Assembly (NCBI GenBank): GCA_942492925.1
Contig: OW818641.1
Location: 1,054,001 to 1,118,000 of the forward strand
Origin: QZKY01 sp942492925
GTDB taxonomy: Bacteria; Pseudomonadota; Gammaproteobacteria; Burkholderiales; Burkholderiaceae_D
DNA length: 64,000 nucleotides
Direction of reading: 5' to 3'
The notes beneath the pieces are model-generated. The model saw only the letters and a list, made by a program, of their open reading frames with translations, made no database searches and was not told where the DNA came from. Both the position numbers and the translations under genes were made by a program. Shown here piece after piece: positions 24,419 through 33,253 of this stretch. Numbering within the stretch: the first letter of the stretch is position 1; the number at the start of each line of letters is the position of its first letter.

Positions 24419-25806
24419 GGCAACTCCTTCTCAAGTTTTGTGATGGCAGGAACATTTTCGGGAGCGTCCTGCGAGGTATTGTCTCTGTCCTGTGTTTCAC
24501 CTGGCGGATGAATGGCTGGCGCGTGCGCGAGAAACAGATTGGCAACTTCAAAAATTAGGGTGCGCGTTCCGCGATAGCCCACGGATAGCTGATGTGCGGC
24601 ACCGATGCGGTCGAATATCGGTAAGCCTGCGCGATAAAGCGGGATGTTTAATCTGGCTGCGGCCTGTCGTCCGTGCGCATGCGTGATCAGCATCTGGCAA
24701 TCTTTTGCGCCCAGCTCCAGATCTTCCAGATCGCCGATCCAAACTTTATCTGTCGGCAAGGCTTCCAGTATCGGAGAATCGGTTGTCGTGACGGCGCAAG
24801 CGATCTCGCATCCCATTTCCGAAAAGGTGTTGGCCAGTGCCCACAGCAAATCCGGCTCTGCGCCAATACCCACTTTTTTGCCACCGCAGGCAAAGTGGCC
24901 GTCCAGCATCGCATCCTGCAACTGACTGCGTTGACGACGATATTTTTCCGACACGGGTTTGTTGGTCAGCCAAGCCAGATAGGCCAAGAAGCGGTCGCTC
25001 GCTTGCAAGCCGGTGAGTCGGTCAAAAACGACGTAAGGCACGCCGGTTATTTTCTCAAGCTCCATGGCGCTCTCGCGCATTTGCTCGCCGAGTGCAATGG
25101 TAACGGCCGATTCACCCATCGCCTCAGCTTGCGCAATCGTGGTGCCGCCGATGGTTGTTGGGCTGAAGGCGTCGATGATGTGACCGTCCAGCGAGCCGGA
25201 AATATCGGGCAGGATGATCGGTGTTAGGCCGAAAGCTTCAACCATCTCGCGAATTTCCTCTAGGTCAGCTGCGGTGAGGTGACAACCCGCCAATATATTT
25301 ATTTGTGAAGGTTGAGTGCCTTCATATCTTTTGACCAGCGTCCGAATCATCGCGAGTACCGCATTCGCCCAGCCATCCTGAAATGCACCAATGTAATCCG
25401 GCGTGGAGACGTGAACGATTTTCGTGTCGGCGATTTCCGGATGCAATTGATGAATGATTTCAAGATGCCCCTTGATATCATCGCCGCGCGTTTCGGTCAG
25501 GCCTGTCGAGCAGATGCCAATGAGCGCGGGTTTTGCGCGTTCGCGCACATTCAGAATAGCGTGTTCGATATTGTCATAGCCGCCCAGGATGCTGGTCACT
25601 TCATTGAGCGCCGTCGTCTGGATCGGAATGGTTTCTTTGTAGTGACGGCCCAGCAACACCAGGCCGAGTGAGGCACAGCCTTGCGAGCCGTGCATCATTG
25701 GCATGCAGCGATTCATGCCGAGGAAGGCCAAACTGGCTCCCAGTGGCGCGCTCATCTTGAGCGGGTTCACGCTGGCGGCTTTGGTGGGTTTGACGATGGT
25801 GGACAT
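24415..25806 (-). CDS. nifN: FeMo-cofactor scaffold protein NifN
   Basis: Beta-type subunit of the NifEN scaffold on which NifB-cofactor matures into FeMo-cofactor. The start ATG 25806 follows GAGAGATT, giving 463 residues; an in-frame TTG at 25812 is less likely. The N-terminal segment MNRCMPMMHGSQGCASLGLV near residue 34 is homologous to the P-cluster region of NifK. It lies 16 bases after nifE and overlaps nifX. Confidence 0.93.
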   Translation of the reverse strand: MSTIVKPTKAASVNPLKMSAPLGASLAFLGMNRCMPMMHGSQGCASLGLVLLGRHYKETIPIQTTALNEVTSILGGYDNIEHAILNVRERAKPALIGICSTGLTETRGDDIKGHLEIIHQLHPEIADTKIVHVSTPDYIGAFQDGWANAVLAMIRTLVKRYEGTQPSQINILAGCHLTAADLEEIREMVEAFGLTPIILPDISGSLDGHIIDAFSPTTIGGTTIAQAEAMGESAVTIALGEQMRESAMELEKITGVPYVVFDRLTGLQASDRFLAYLAWLTNKPVSEKYRRQRSQLQDAMLDGHFACGGKKVGIGAEPDLLWALANTFSEMGCEIACAVTTTDSPILEALPTDKVWIGDLEDLELGAKDCQMLITHAHGRQAAARLNIPLYRAGLPIFDRIGAAHQLSVGYRGTRTLIFEVANLFLAHAPAIHPPGETQDRDNTSQDAPENVPAITKLEKELP

Positions 25807-25822
25807 ATTCAATCTCTCAAGA

Positions 25823-27205
25823 TTAATCCCACGGCGCGCTCGCGCGGACCTGTTCCCAAATCGGGCTGTGTAATTCCTTGTCGATTTCCTGAATGAGCTT
25901 GATCATGCCGTCATAACCCGCGTAACCGTTGGCGCGTTCCTGATTCACGTCGATCCACGGCATCTTGGCTTTCAGTGCGACGAATTGGGTGCGCGAGCCG
26001 GATAGCATGATGTCCGCACGCGCTTCTTTCAGCATTGCGTACATTTCGCGTGGCCGCATGTCGTCAATCATGTGCGTTTCGTCGCCCATGATTTCCATGA
26101 TGCGTTCTTTGTCTTCTTTAGTGGATTTCTTCACGCTGGTGCCAACCACTTCCATGCCGAGAGCTTGCAGCGCGGAGACCATCGACCAAGATTTGACGCC
26201 GCCCGTAACAAGCAGGACGCGCTTGCCTGCGAGACGCTGGCGATATGGTTCCAGGCGTGCCCAAGCGCGGGCTTCTTCGATGGCGATCAGCGTTTCTGTG
26301 CGTGACAGTAAAACATCCGCAGCGCCGCGTTGAACCAGTAGCTCGGCAATTTTGCGCAGTGAATCAGACGTGTCGCCGATGCCATAGAAGGACCCCTCAA
26401 AATACGGAATGCCGTAGCGATCTTCCATCTTGCGCGCGACATTGATCATGGCGCGCGAGCACACCATCATCGATACCCTGGCGCGATGCGACCAGGCGAC
26501 TTCCTTGTAACGTGCATCGCCGGAAATGCTGGAGAGGATGCGAATACCTAACTGATTAAGCAGCGGTTTCACCTGCCACATGTCGCCTGCCACATTGAAT
26601 TCGGCGATCAGGTTGATGTCGTACGGCGTGGTAAATTCCGGCTCCATGGTGCCGATGACGTAATCGAGTAGGGTTTCGCCCGCCAGTTTGTTGCCCAGAT
26701 TTTTTTGTCCGACGAATCCCGGAATGTTGACCGGGATGATGGGCTTGCTGAATTTTTCCGATGCGACTTTGCAAACCGCTTCGATGTCGTCGCCGATCAT
26801 CGCCGTGACGCAGGTTTGATAAACGAAAACGGCAGGTGGATCGTATTTCTCGATGATTTCCTGGATCGCCTTGAGTAGTCGCTTTTCTCCGCCATAAATG
26901 ACGTCGAATTCGCTGATGTCGGTCGTGAAGCCCGTGCGAAACAACTGTGGGCCGGAGGATGGCGTGTTCCGGTTATCCCAGGAGTTCCCTTCACAGGCTA
27001 TCGAACCATGTACGAGATGCGCGACATCGGCGATGGGTTGTAACGCGATTTTCGCACCATCGAAAGCGCAACCGCCCGCCGCTGCGCCGGGCTTGAGTTG
27101 AATGGAGCAGCCTTTCTTGCGTGCGCCTTCCGTTTTGGCCTGGTTGTGGTCGCAACCAGGCTCGTTGAAGGCAGCTTGCACTTTGGCAGATAGGTTGGTT
27201 CCCAT
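25823..27205 (-). CDS. nifE: FeMo-cofactor scaffold protein NifE
   Basis: Alpha-type subunit of NifEN, 460 residues from ATG 27205. Conserved cysteine regions homologous to NifD are visible: GGCAFDGAKIAL near residue 45, HGSIACEGNSWDNR near residue 67 and TCVTAMIGDDIEAVCK near residue 131. The ribosome site is weak, so translation may be coupled with upstream nifK. A GC-rich stretch (27270-27305) separates it from nifK and no promoter was found there, so it is probably read from the nifH promoter. Confidence 0.94.
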   Translation of the reverse strand: MGTNLSAKVQAAFNEPGCDHNQAKTEGARKKGCSIQLKPGAAAGGCAFDGAKIALQPIADVAHLVHGSIACEGNSWDNRNTPSSGPQLFRTGFTTDISEFDVIYGGEKRLLKAIQEIIEKYDPPAVFVYQTCVTAMIGDDIEAVCKVASEKFSKPIIPVNIPGFVGQKNLGNKLAGETLLDYVIGTMEPEFTTPYDINLIAEFNVAGDMWQVKPLLNQLGIRILSSISGDARYKEVAWSHRARVSMMVCSRAMINVARKMEDRYGIPYFEGSFYGIGDTSDSLRKIAELLVQRGAADVLLSRTETLIAIEEARAWARLEPYRQRLAGKRVLLVTGGVKSWSMVSALQALGMEVVGTSVKKSTKEDKERIMEIMGDETHMIDDMRPREMYAMLKEARADIMLSGSRTQFVALKAKMPWIDVNQERANGYAGYDGMIKLIQEIDKELHSPIWEQVRASAPWD

Positions 27206-27353
27206 GACGAACTCGCATAAGTTAGTAATAGATTGCTTAAATTATTGAGACTTATATTTCCACTTGACGCATCCGCGTTGCCCCCCCCTCACTGGGGGAA
27301 GGGGGTTTATGCATCGTCACTTAAAAAAACCATCCGCATGTTGTGCACAAAAA

Positions 27354-28898
27354 TTAACGTACCAAATCAAAGCTGGTGGAGTTTTCCGAATTCGCATCCG
27401 TGATATCGAAATACTTATCGAGAATCGAAACAAGCACGCGCAAACCGCCGGTGTAGCCCCAAATTGGGAAGCGATGGTGATGGTGACGATCCATGATCGG
27501 GAAGCCCAAACGAATCAGGGGCACACCACAATCTCGTTCCAGATACTTGCCGTGTGAACTGCCGATCAGGAAATCCACCGGTTCGGTGAAGAGCAGTGAG
27601 CGCATGTGCCACAAATCGCGCTTCGGATAAGGCTTGCAACCGGCACCGAAGGGCGATGCATCCAGCACGGCCTGAACTTTTTTCGCCCAATCGTCATCGC
27701 TATTGGTTGAAACGATGTGTACGGGTTCCGCGCCGAGTTCTAGCAGGAAGGCGCTCATGCCCAGCATCAGATCCGGATCGCCGAACAGCGCGAAGCGTTT
27801 GCCGTGCAGGTACGCCTGCGAGTCGGCAATCGCATCAACCAGGCGACCGCGTTCTTTTTCTAGCGAAGCCGGAATCGGCTTACCGGTCAGGCGAGACACT
27901 TCCATCAGGAATTTGTCGGTGCCGCCCACGCCCATCGGATGGTTCAGATAAACGACTTCCTGCCCCTTGCCTGCGATGTAATCACCTGTCTTTGTGCCGC
28001 AATGTTCCTGGAAGATGATTGTGGCTTTAGCATGGATCGCTTGTTCAACTTCTGCTTTGGTCGTGCCGCCATCGTACATGCGGAATTCGCCATCGGTCGG
28101 CGTATCCCAGACTTGAGACGGATCGCCAAGAATGGTGTATTCCACGCCCATTTCATTCAGCATGCGACGGATTTCCGGCATGTTACCGACAACGTAACCG
28201 TCAAAGCCGCCGATGAAGTTGATCGAGTTATTCGGTTTGCGCTCTAGGGGAGCGACTGAGTTGGATTTTCCATCCCAGAAGTGCTTGAGCACGCCCAGCA
28301 TGGCGTTATCGTAGCCGGTGACATGGCTGCCGATAAAGGAAGGCGTATGCGAAAACGGCACATCAAAATCCTGTGGCAGGCTGCCCTTGCCCTTGGCGTT
28401 CTTGATGAACGAATCCAGGTCATCGCCGATGACTTCCGCCATGCAGGTGGTGCTCACGCCGATCATTTCCGGCTTGTAGAGATTGACTGCATTCGCCAGA
28501 CCGTCGATCATGTTGTTCATGCCGCCGAAGACCGCTGCGTCTTCTGTCATGGACGTCGAAACACAGGAAGTCGGTTCCTTGAAGTGACGCGTGAAGTGCG
28601 AGCGGAAGTAGGCGACGCAGCCTTGCGAACCGTGAACGAGCGCCAGGGTTTTGGCAAATCCGACGTGTGCAAATACGGCACCGAGCGGCTGACAAGCTTT
28701 GGCTGGATTGATCGACAAGGCTTCACGCGCAAAGTTTTTTTCGCGATACTCCGGCGTCTTCGTCCAGTCGCAAATTGTGGCGACAACTTCGGGTGTGTGA
28801 CCGTTCTCGAAAGCTTTTTTCGTTTCGAACAGTGATTTGTATTCCGGCTGTTGAAACAGGGTTTCGTGATCCTGAATTTTCTCAGCAGTTTGTGACAT
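27354..28898 (-). CDS. nifK: nitrogenase MoFe protein beta chain
   Basis: Beta subunit of the molybdenum-iron protein; it shares the P-cluster with NifD. 514 residues; the start ATG 28898 follows AAGGAACTTATC. P-cluster ligands are seen as Cys69 (KACQPLG), Cys94 (GSQGCVAYFR) and Cys152 (TTCMAEVIGDD). The C terminus carries the MDRHHHHRFPIWGYTGG segment. Length and motifs fit a Mo enzyme; no anfG or vnfG delta subunit gene is present. Confidence 0.97.
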   Translation of the reverse strand: MSQTAEKIQDHETLFQQPEYKSLFETKKAFENGHTPEVVATICDWTKTPEYREKNFAREALSINPAKACQPLGAVFAHVGFAKTLALVHGSQGCVAYFRSHFTRHFKEPTSCVSTSMTEDAAVFGGMNNMIDGLANAVNLYKPEMIGVSTTCMAEVIGDDLDSFIKNAKGKGSLPQDFDVPFSHTPSFIGSHVTGYDNAMLGVLKHFWDGKSNSVAPLERKPNNSINFIGGFDGYVVGNMPEIRRMLNEMGVEYTILGDPSQVWDTPTDGEFRMYDGGTTKAEVEQAIHAKATIIFQEHCGTKTGDYIAGKGQEVVYLNHPMGVGGTDKFLMEVSRLTGKPIPASLEKERGRLVDAIADSQAYLHGKRFALFGDPDLMLGMSAFLLELGAEPVHIVSTNSDDDWAKKVQAVLDASPFGAGCKPYPKRDLWHMRSLLFTEPVDFLIGSSHGKYLERDCGVPLIRLGFPIMDRHHHHRFPIWGYTGGLRVLVSILDKYFDITDANSENSTSFDLVR

Positions 28899-28973
28899 GA
28901 TAAGTTCCTTTGCGTTTAGCGCATGACAGCGTTAATGTGAATTCTGTGCTTCATGAATTTTCCAGTCCCCATG

Positions 28974-30425
28974 CTATTTCCACGGTGCTTTGGTTAAACC
29001 CCACACCGGGCTGTTGATGGCCATGTCCATGTCGCGAGCGAAGATCGCAAAGCCGTCGTAACCGTGATACGGACCCGAATAATCCCAAGAGTGCATTTGC
29101 CGGAACGGTACCCCCATCTTCTGAAAAACGTATTTTTCCTTGACGCCCGATCCCACCAGATCAGGACGCAGCTTGTCTGCAAACTTCTCGAATTCGTAAG
29201 CGGTGACGTCGTCGTAAATCAGCGTGCCGTCCTTGATGTCATGCGTCGTACGTTGGTAATCGTCGCCGTGCGCAAATTCGTAGCCAGTGCCGATCACTTC
29301 CATGCCGAGATCTTCATAGGCGCCGATCACATGACGCGGACGCAAGCCGCCGACATACAACATGACTTTCTTGCCTTCCAGGCGTGGCTTGTATTTGGCA
29401 ATGACCGCATCCATCTGCGCCTTGTACTTCGCGATCACCATTTCAGCGCCTTCCTTGATCTTGTCGTCGAAGTGGCTGGCGATTTCACGCAGGCTGGTCG
29501 CAATGCGCGAGGGGCCGAAGAAGTTGTATTCCACCCAGGGCACGCCGTTCTTTTCTTCCATGTGCCGCGCCACATAGTTCATTGAACGGTAGCAATGCAG
29601 CAGGTTCAACTTGGCTTTCGGCGTTTTTTCCATTTCCGCGATGGTGCCGTCACCGGACCATTGCGCAATCACGCGCAAGCCCATTTCTTCCAGCAGGATG
29701 CGAGAAGACCATGCATCGCCGCCAATGTTGTAATCGCCGAGAATCGCAACGTCGTAGGGAGTGGAAACGAATTCAGCTACTTTGCTTTCGCCCGGCGCCA
29801 GCACCCATTCCTTGATTGCGTCGTTGGCAATATGGTGGCCAAGCGATTGGGACACGCCGCGAAATCCTTCGCAGCGTACCGGCACGATGGGCAGGTTGCC
29901 GTACTCTTTGGATTTTTTGCGTGAAACTGCCTCGATGTCGTCGCCGATCAAACCGATCGGACATTCCGATTGCACTGAGATGCCGCGATTGAGCGGGAAC
30001 AACACCTGGATTTCATCCATGAGTTTTTCCAGTTTCTTGTCGCCGCCGAAAACGATGTCTTTTTCCTGGAAGTCGGAAGTAAATTGCATGGTGCCGAAAG
30101 CATCCACGCCGGTGGTGCCGTTGTAATAGTTGCGCCTCGTTCCCCAAGAATACTGTCCGCAACCGACCGGTCCGTGACTGATGTGTACCATGTCTTTGAT
30201 GGGGCCCCACACCACGCCTTTTGAGCCTGCGTAGGCGCAACCGCGAATCGTCATCACGCCGGGAATCGACTTGATGTTGGAGCGCACGCCGCAATCCGAA
30301 TTGCCTTCTTCAAAAGTGTTGAGATGTCTCGCCCGACGTTTGGCGAACTTGTCTGGGTAAGCCGACAGCACCTCTTCAATGAGGTCCTTGTTCCGGGCTT
30401 TTGTTTCTTCGATCGTGAGGCTCAT
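28974..30425 (-). CDS. nifD: nitrogenase MoFe protein alpha chain
   Basis: Catalytic subunit holding FeMo-cofactor, which reduces N2 to ammonia. The start is ATG 30425 with TTGGAG six bases before it; an in-frame ATG at 30443 contains that site and is rejected. 483 residues. P-cluster ligands are Cys63, Cys89 and Cys155; FeMo-cofactor ligands are Cys278 (LLHCYRSMNY) and His445 (HSWDYSGPYHGYDGF). All catalytic residues expected for a Mo nitrogenase are present. It lies between nifH (79-base gap) and nifK (75-base gap). Confidence 0.98.
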   Translation of the reverse strand: MSLTIEETKARNKDLIEEVLSAYPDKFAKRRARHLNTFEEGNSDCGVRSNIKSIPGVMTIRGCAYAGSKGVVWGPIKDMVHISHGPVGCGQYSWGTRRNYYNGTTGVDAFGTMQFTSDFQEKDIVFGGDKKLEKLMDEIQVLFPLNRGISVQSECPIGLIGDDIEAVSRKKSKEYGNLPIVPVRCEGFRGVSQSLGHHIANDAIKEWVLAPGESKVAEFVSTPYDVAILGDYNIGGDAWSSRILLEEMGLRVIAQWSGDGTIAEMEKTPKAKLNLLHCYRSMNYVARHMEEKNGVPWVEYNFFGPSRIATSLREIASHFDDKIKEGAEMVIAKYKAQMDAVIAKYKPRLEGKKVMLYVGGLRPRHVIGAYEDLGMEVIGTGYEFAHGDDYQRTTHDIKDGTLIYDDVTAYEFEKFADKLRPDLVGSGVKEKYVFQKMGVPFRQMHSWDYSGPYHGYDGFAIFARDMDMAINSPVWGLTKAPWK

Positions 30426-30504
30426 GTCGCGCTCCAATGTCATATATAAATTGATGTGTGTTCAGTTGACGTCGCCCGCAGTGTTCGGCGGGGGACGTCA
30501 GACG

Positions 30505-31386
30505 TCATGCTGCTACAGCGGCTGTTTTGCCAATCAGTGATTCATCTTCGGCGGGCAGAATGCCGTGTTCCATCAATAGTTCTTCCAGTTCTTCCATCGT
30601 TAACGGTGTCGGGATCGTGCCCTTGCCTGCGTTTTCGTGAATCTTTTTCGCCAGCGCACGATATTCACCGGCTTGCTTGGAATCCGACGCGTACTCAACG
30701 ACGGTCATGCGACGCAACTCCGCGTGTTGCACGATGTTGTCGCGCGGGACAAAGTGAATCAGCTTGGTGTTGAGTTTTGCCGCCAGCGCTTCCGCCAGTT
30801 CCAGTTCCTTGTCAGTTTGGCGTTCGTTGCAAATCAAGCCGCCGAGACGCACACCGCCGGTGCTGGCGTACTTCAGAATGCCGCGTGCAATATTGTTTGC
30901 TGCATACATCGCCATCATTTCGCCTGACATGACGATGTAAATTTCCTGGGCCTTGTTTTCGCGAATCGGCATGGCGAACCCGCCGCACACCACGTCACCT
31001 AACACGTCGTAAGAAACGTAATCGATGTCGTCGTATGCGCCCTCTTCTTCAAGGAAGTTAATCGCGGTAATCACACCGCGACCGGCGCAGCCTACGCCCG
31101 GTTCCGGACCACCGGATTCCACGCACTTGATATTGCCAAAGCCCATCTTCATCACTTGTTCGAGTTCCAGATCTTCTACAGCACCAATTTCAGCAGCCAT
31201 GCCGAGCACGGTGTCTTGCGCTTTCGCGTGAAGGATGAGGCGGGTCGAGTCCGCTTTCGGATCGCAGCCGACGATGAGAATCTTTTGTCCCATTTCGGAC
31301 AGCGCGGCGAGCGTGTTTTGAGAGGTGGTGGATTTGCCGATGCCACCTTTTCCATAAAACGCGATTTGTCTTCTTAATGCAGCCAT
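30505..31386 (-). CDS. nifH: nitrogenase iron protein (dinitrogenase reductase)
   Basis: ATP-driven electron donor to NifDK and a factor in cofactor maturation. The start ATG 31386 follows AAGGAGATTCAC, giving 293 residues; the frame extends upstream but without a better start. Walker A is GKGGIGKST (12-20). The two 4Fe-4S ligands are Cys100 (GVGCAGRGV) and Cys134 (DVVCGGFAMP). Arg103, in GCAGRG, is the residue modified by DraT in this family. It heads the nifHDKENX operon and is preceded by a perfect sigma-54 promoter and a NifA site. Confidence 0.98.
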   Translation of the reverse strand: MAALRRQIAFYGKGGIGKSTTSQNTLAALSEMGQKILIVGCDPKADSTRLILHAKAQDTVLGMAAEIGAVEDLELEQVMKMGFGNIKCVESGGPEPGVGCAGRGVITAINFLEEEGAYDDIDYVSYDVLGDVVCGGFAMPIRENKAQEIYIVMSGEMMAMYAANNIARGILKYASTGGVRLGGLICNERQTDKELELAEALAAKLNTKLIHFVPRDNIVQHAELRRMTVVEYASDSKQAGEYRALAKKIHENAGKGTIPTPLTMEELEELLMEHGILPAEDESLIGKTAAVAA

Positions 31387-31516
31387 GTGAATCTCCTTGA
31401 TAATTGCTTGGTTGATCGTGCATCCCACTTGCAACCGGTTTTAGCCGCTTCGAAACTTTGTCGTTCTTCGAATTCAGTCCGCATTCGGCAAAATGGAATC
31501 GGTTTGACCTTGTTAT

Positions 31517-31532
31517 TGCAATAGGTGTGCCA
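31517..31532 (-). promoter_or_regulatory. sigma-54 promoter of nifHDK
   Basis: On the minus strand TGGCACACCTATTGCA matches the -24/-12 consensus exactly. Confidence 0.9.
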
Positions 31533-31648
31533 GCACGTTTTTTGGCGATTAACACGATGATTTATATGGGGAATTTATTTTTTCGCGGGCGGATGCGCAA
31601 AGTGGGAGGGAGGGAGGAATGTAAGGAAAAAGGTGATAAAGGGAAAAT

Positions 31649-31664
31649 TGTCGGGAACGCGACA
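31649..31664. promoter_or_regulatory. NifA upstream activator site (nifH)
   Basis: Exact TGT-N10-ACA (TGTCGGGAACGCGACA), 116 bases upstream of the -24 element. It shares most bases with the nifB site at 35914. Confidence 0.85.
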
Positions 31665-31875
31665 ATGAGCAGACAAAGGCGAAAGTTTGGGGCGGGCAAG
31701 AAGCGTGACGCTAGATATATAGTGGATGGATTAACGAGGTGCTGCACGGCAACATTTTGGTGGGGTGCCGCCGTGGGAGGGCTGCGTGGTTTATGGGTTT
31801 GTTATGAGGGCTGACGTCAGACGATTTGAACGTAAAAGCCAGTATCCATACGGCTTTCAGAGGGTTTGAATTGCC

Positions 31876-31909
31876 ATGTTATTACGCAGTGCAGATGTTA
31901 TTATGCAGT
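31876..31909. repeat. tandem 15-base direct repeats
   Basis: ATGTTATTACGCAGT at 31876-31890 and ATGTTATTATGCAGT at 31895-31909, one mismatch, 4-base spacer (19-base period). Position upstream of nifH suggests a possible regulator site, but no known consensus matches. Confidence 0.6.
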
Positions 31910-31988
31910 TTTGCGATCTATAACACGTAAGGTCATCATGATGAACGATCTTCATGCTGCGCTTGATTCAAACTGTTTGTCGAATTAA

Positions 31989-32024
31989 AGGGTCAGCATC
32001 GATTAATTTTTAGAAAAGCGAAGC
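31989..32024 (+). repeat. left copy of 36-base direct repeat
   Basis: Starts AGGGTCAGCATCGATTAAT and is identical over its first 19 bases to the copy at 32506-32541, 32 of 36 overall. It also forms an inverted pair (AAGGGTCAGC/GCTGACCCTT, 31988-32032). Confidence 0.8.
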
Positions 32025-32043
32025 TGACCCTTATGGCTCACTT

Positions 32044-32523
32044 ATGACTCAGATAAACGACGCAGACGAATATATCAAGCTTCTCAGTGAACTTTGCTCA
32101 GAACAACAGCTAGCAGTGCTGGCAACGAGCCATCCTGACGGCCCGTACACGAGCCTGGTCGTCGTTGCGATCTCACAAGACCACAGAAAGCTTTATTTCG
32201 CTACATCCCGCAACACACGCAAATGGTTTAACCTAGTCAATAACCCAAAGGTTTCCCTTCTGATAGATAACCGAAATAATCAAGTCACAGATTTTAGTCA
32301 AGCAATTGCGGCCACATTCCAGGGCGAAGCGGAAGAGCTGAGCGAAGCGGATCGTGAATCAGGAAAGCTCCTTTACCTAGCCCGCCATCCCCAAATGGCA
32401 GAATTCATTGCATCACCAGATACAGCGACGTTCTGCATTCAAGTCAGCGCTATTTATTTATCGACCCGATTCCAGAAAACCAATGAGCGGATTAAAGGGA
32501 TCGATAGGGTCAGCATCGATTAA
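32044..32523 (+). CDS. pyridoxamine 5'-phosphate oxidase-family protein
   Basis: 159 residues. The N-terminal half (LAVLATSHPDGPYTSLVVVA and KLYFATSRNTRKWFNL) matches the FMN-binding split-barrel fold of the PNPOx-like family, whose members bind flavin, F420 or heme; the substrate is unknown. There is no strong ribosome site before ATG 32044. Its stop codon lies inside the right copy of a direct repeat whose left copy lies just before the gene. It is transcribed opposite to nifH and the nifB operon and looks like an insertion between them. Confidence 0.7.
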   Translation: MTQINDADEYIKLLSELCSEQQLAVLATSHPDGPYTSLVVVAISQDHRKLYFATSRNTRKWFNLVNNPKVSLLIDNRNNQVTDFSQAIAATFQGEAEELSEADRESGKLLYLARHPQMAEFIASPDTATFCIQVSAIYLSTRFQKTNERIKGIDRVSID

Positions 32524-32541
32524 TCTCTCGCAAAGCGAAGC
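32506..32541 (+). repeat. right copy of 36-base direct repeat
   Basis: Pairs with 31989-32024 and contains the last codons and TAA of the PNPOx-family gene. The shared homology extends weakly leftwards (ATTAAAGGG in both, with a 10-base gap in the left copy), suggesting the left copy is the remnant of another 3' end of the same gene. Confidence 0.8.
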
Positions 32542-32589
32542 CTCCATTTTTGTTTGCCCGTGCAAATGCACATCTGATCTGTTTTGTGC

Positions 32590-32790
32590 TCATTCGTCCA
32601 TTTTAGCCACGCCCACACCGTAGTAGTTGATCTCGGTTTTGGGGTCGCCTTCGTCATCTCCGATGCACGTTTTGGGTGCAATGTGAACCGGTTTTTGAAC
32701 CACGAGGTCCACGTTGAAACCCGAATCGATAGCGCCACCCTCTACATCGCCTGAACCGCGTCGTTTTAATTTTGTCATTGCATCCATCAT
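32590..32790 (-). CDS. small hypothetical protein with its own sigma-54 promoter
   Basis: 66 residues (65 if the second ATG at 32787 is used). It is supported by a strong AAGGAG site at the right distance and by a sigma-54 promoter at 32898-32913. I do not recognise the product. It is hydrophilic, glycine-rich near the start (RRGSGDVEGGAIDSGF) and has one cysteine (KTCIGDDEG), with no membrane segment or signal peptide. It lies downstream of nifT but a clear terminator separates them, so it appears to be an independent nif-regulated unit. Confidence 0.6.
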   Translation of the reverse strand: MMDAMTKLKRRGSGDVEGGAIDSGFNVDLVVQKPVHIAPKTCIGDDEGDPKTEINYYGVGVAKMDE

Positions 32791-32897
32791 TCTTCTCCTT
32801 GCTTATGCGACGCGAAATCTTTCCGCGTCATCCTGTTTCTTCAGCACCTATTTCACAGAGCATGTCCTTCGGATAAATTCTCTGACACAGTAAAACT

Positions 32898-32913
32898 AGC
32901 AATAAACGGGCCA
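32898..32913 (-). promoter_or_regulatory. sigma-54 promoter of the 66-residue gene
   Basis: On the minus strand TGGCCCGTTTATTGCT differs from the consensus at one base and keeps the invariant GG and GC. No exact TGT-N10-ACA site was found nearby. Confidence 0.7.
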
Positions 32914-32940
32914 GCCATGCCTTGATTAGGCAAAGGGTCA

Positions 32941-32965
32941 AAAAAAGCCGCCAGTTATGGCGGCT
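32941..32965 (-). terminator. terminator downstream of nifT
   Basis: AGCCGCC/GGCGGCT stem with a 6-base loop, followed on the minus strand by TTTTTT. It ends the nifB-fdxN-nifZ-nifT transcript. Confidence 0.88.
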
Positions 32966-33010
32966 GTAAGGCTCCACGCTCGCAGTGGTGATCGCACAGT
33001 GGTCGGTTGA

Positions 33011-33217
33011 TTAAGCAAGCTTTCGCGCTTCAACGGTGATCGGGAGGGCCGTATCTTCTGCCATGGGCGGCAACTCCAATTGCCAGCCGTTGGCGAGCGA
33101 GACAATGCCGCCCCACATGCCGGGTTTTTCCATTGAAACGATGGGTTCTTCCAAATCTTTTTTCGCAACATAGACGGAGAGTGCGCCAGCTCGGTTTTTT
33201 CTGATCATGACTTTCAT
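33011..33217 (-). CDS. nifT: nitrogen fixation protein NifT/FixU
   Basis: 68-residue protein; the start ATG 33217 follows GGAGAAAAAT. It begins MKVMIRKNRAGALSVYVAKK and includes EKPGMWGGIVSLANGW, the family signature. It is a small nif-conserved protein of unknown biochemical role. It is the last gene of the nifB operon, before the terminator at 32941. Confidence 0.88.
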   Translation of the reverse strand: MKVMIRKNRAGALSVYVAKKDLEEPIVSMEKPGMWGGIVSLANGWQLELPPMAEDTALPITVEARKLA

Positions 33218-33253
33218 ATTTTTCTCCGTGTCTCGCAAATTAATAAGGTGTGG

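Larger units (their letters stand above)
31387..32043. other. nifH upstream regulatory region
   Basis: Contains the nifH sigma-54 promoter (31517-31532), an exact NifA site (31649-31664), a tandem pair of 15-base repeats (31876-31909) and the left copy of the repeat that flanks the PNPOx-family gene (31989-32024). Small open frames inside it have no support. The untranslated leader of nifH would be about 120 bases. Confidence 0.7.
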
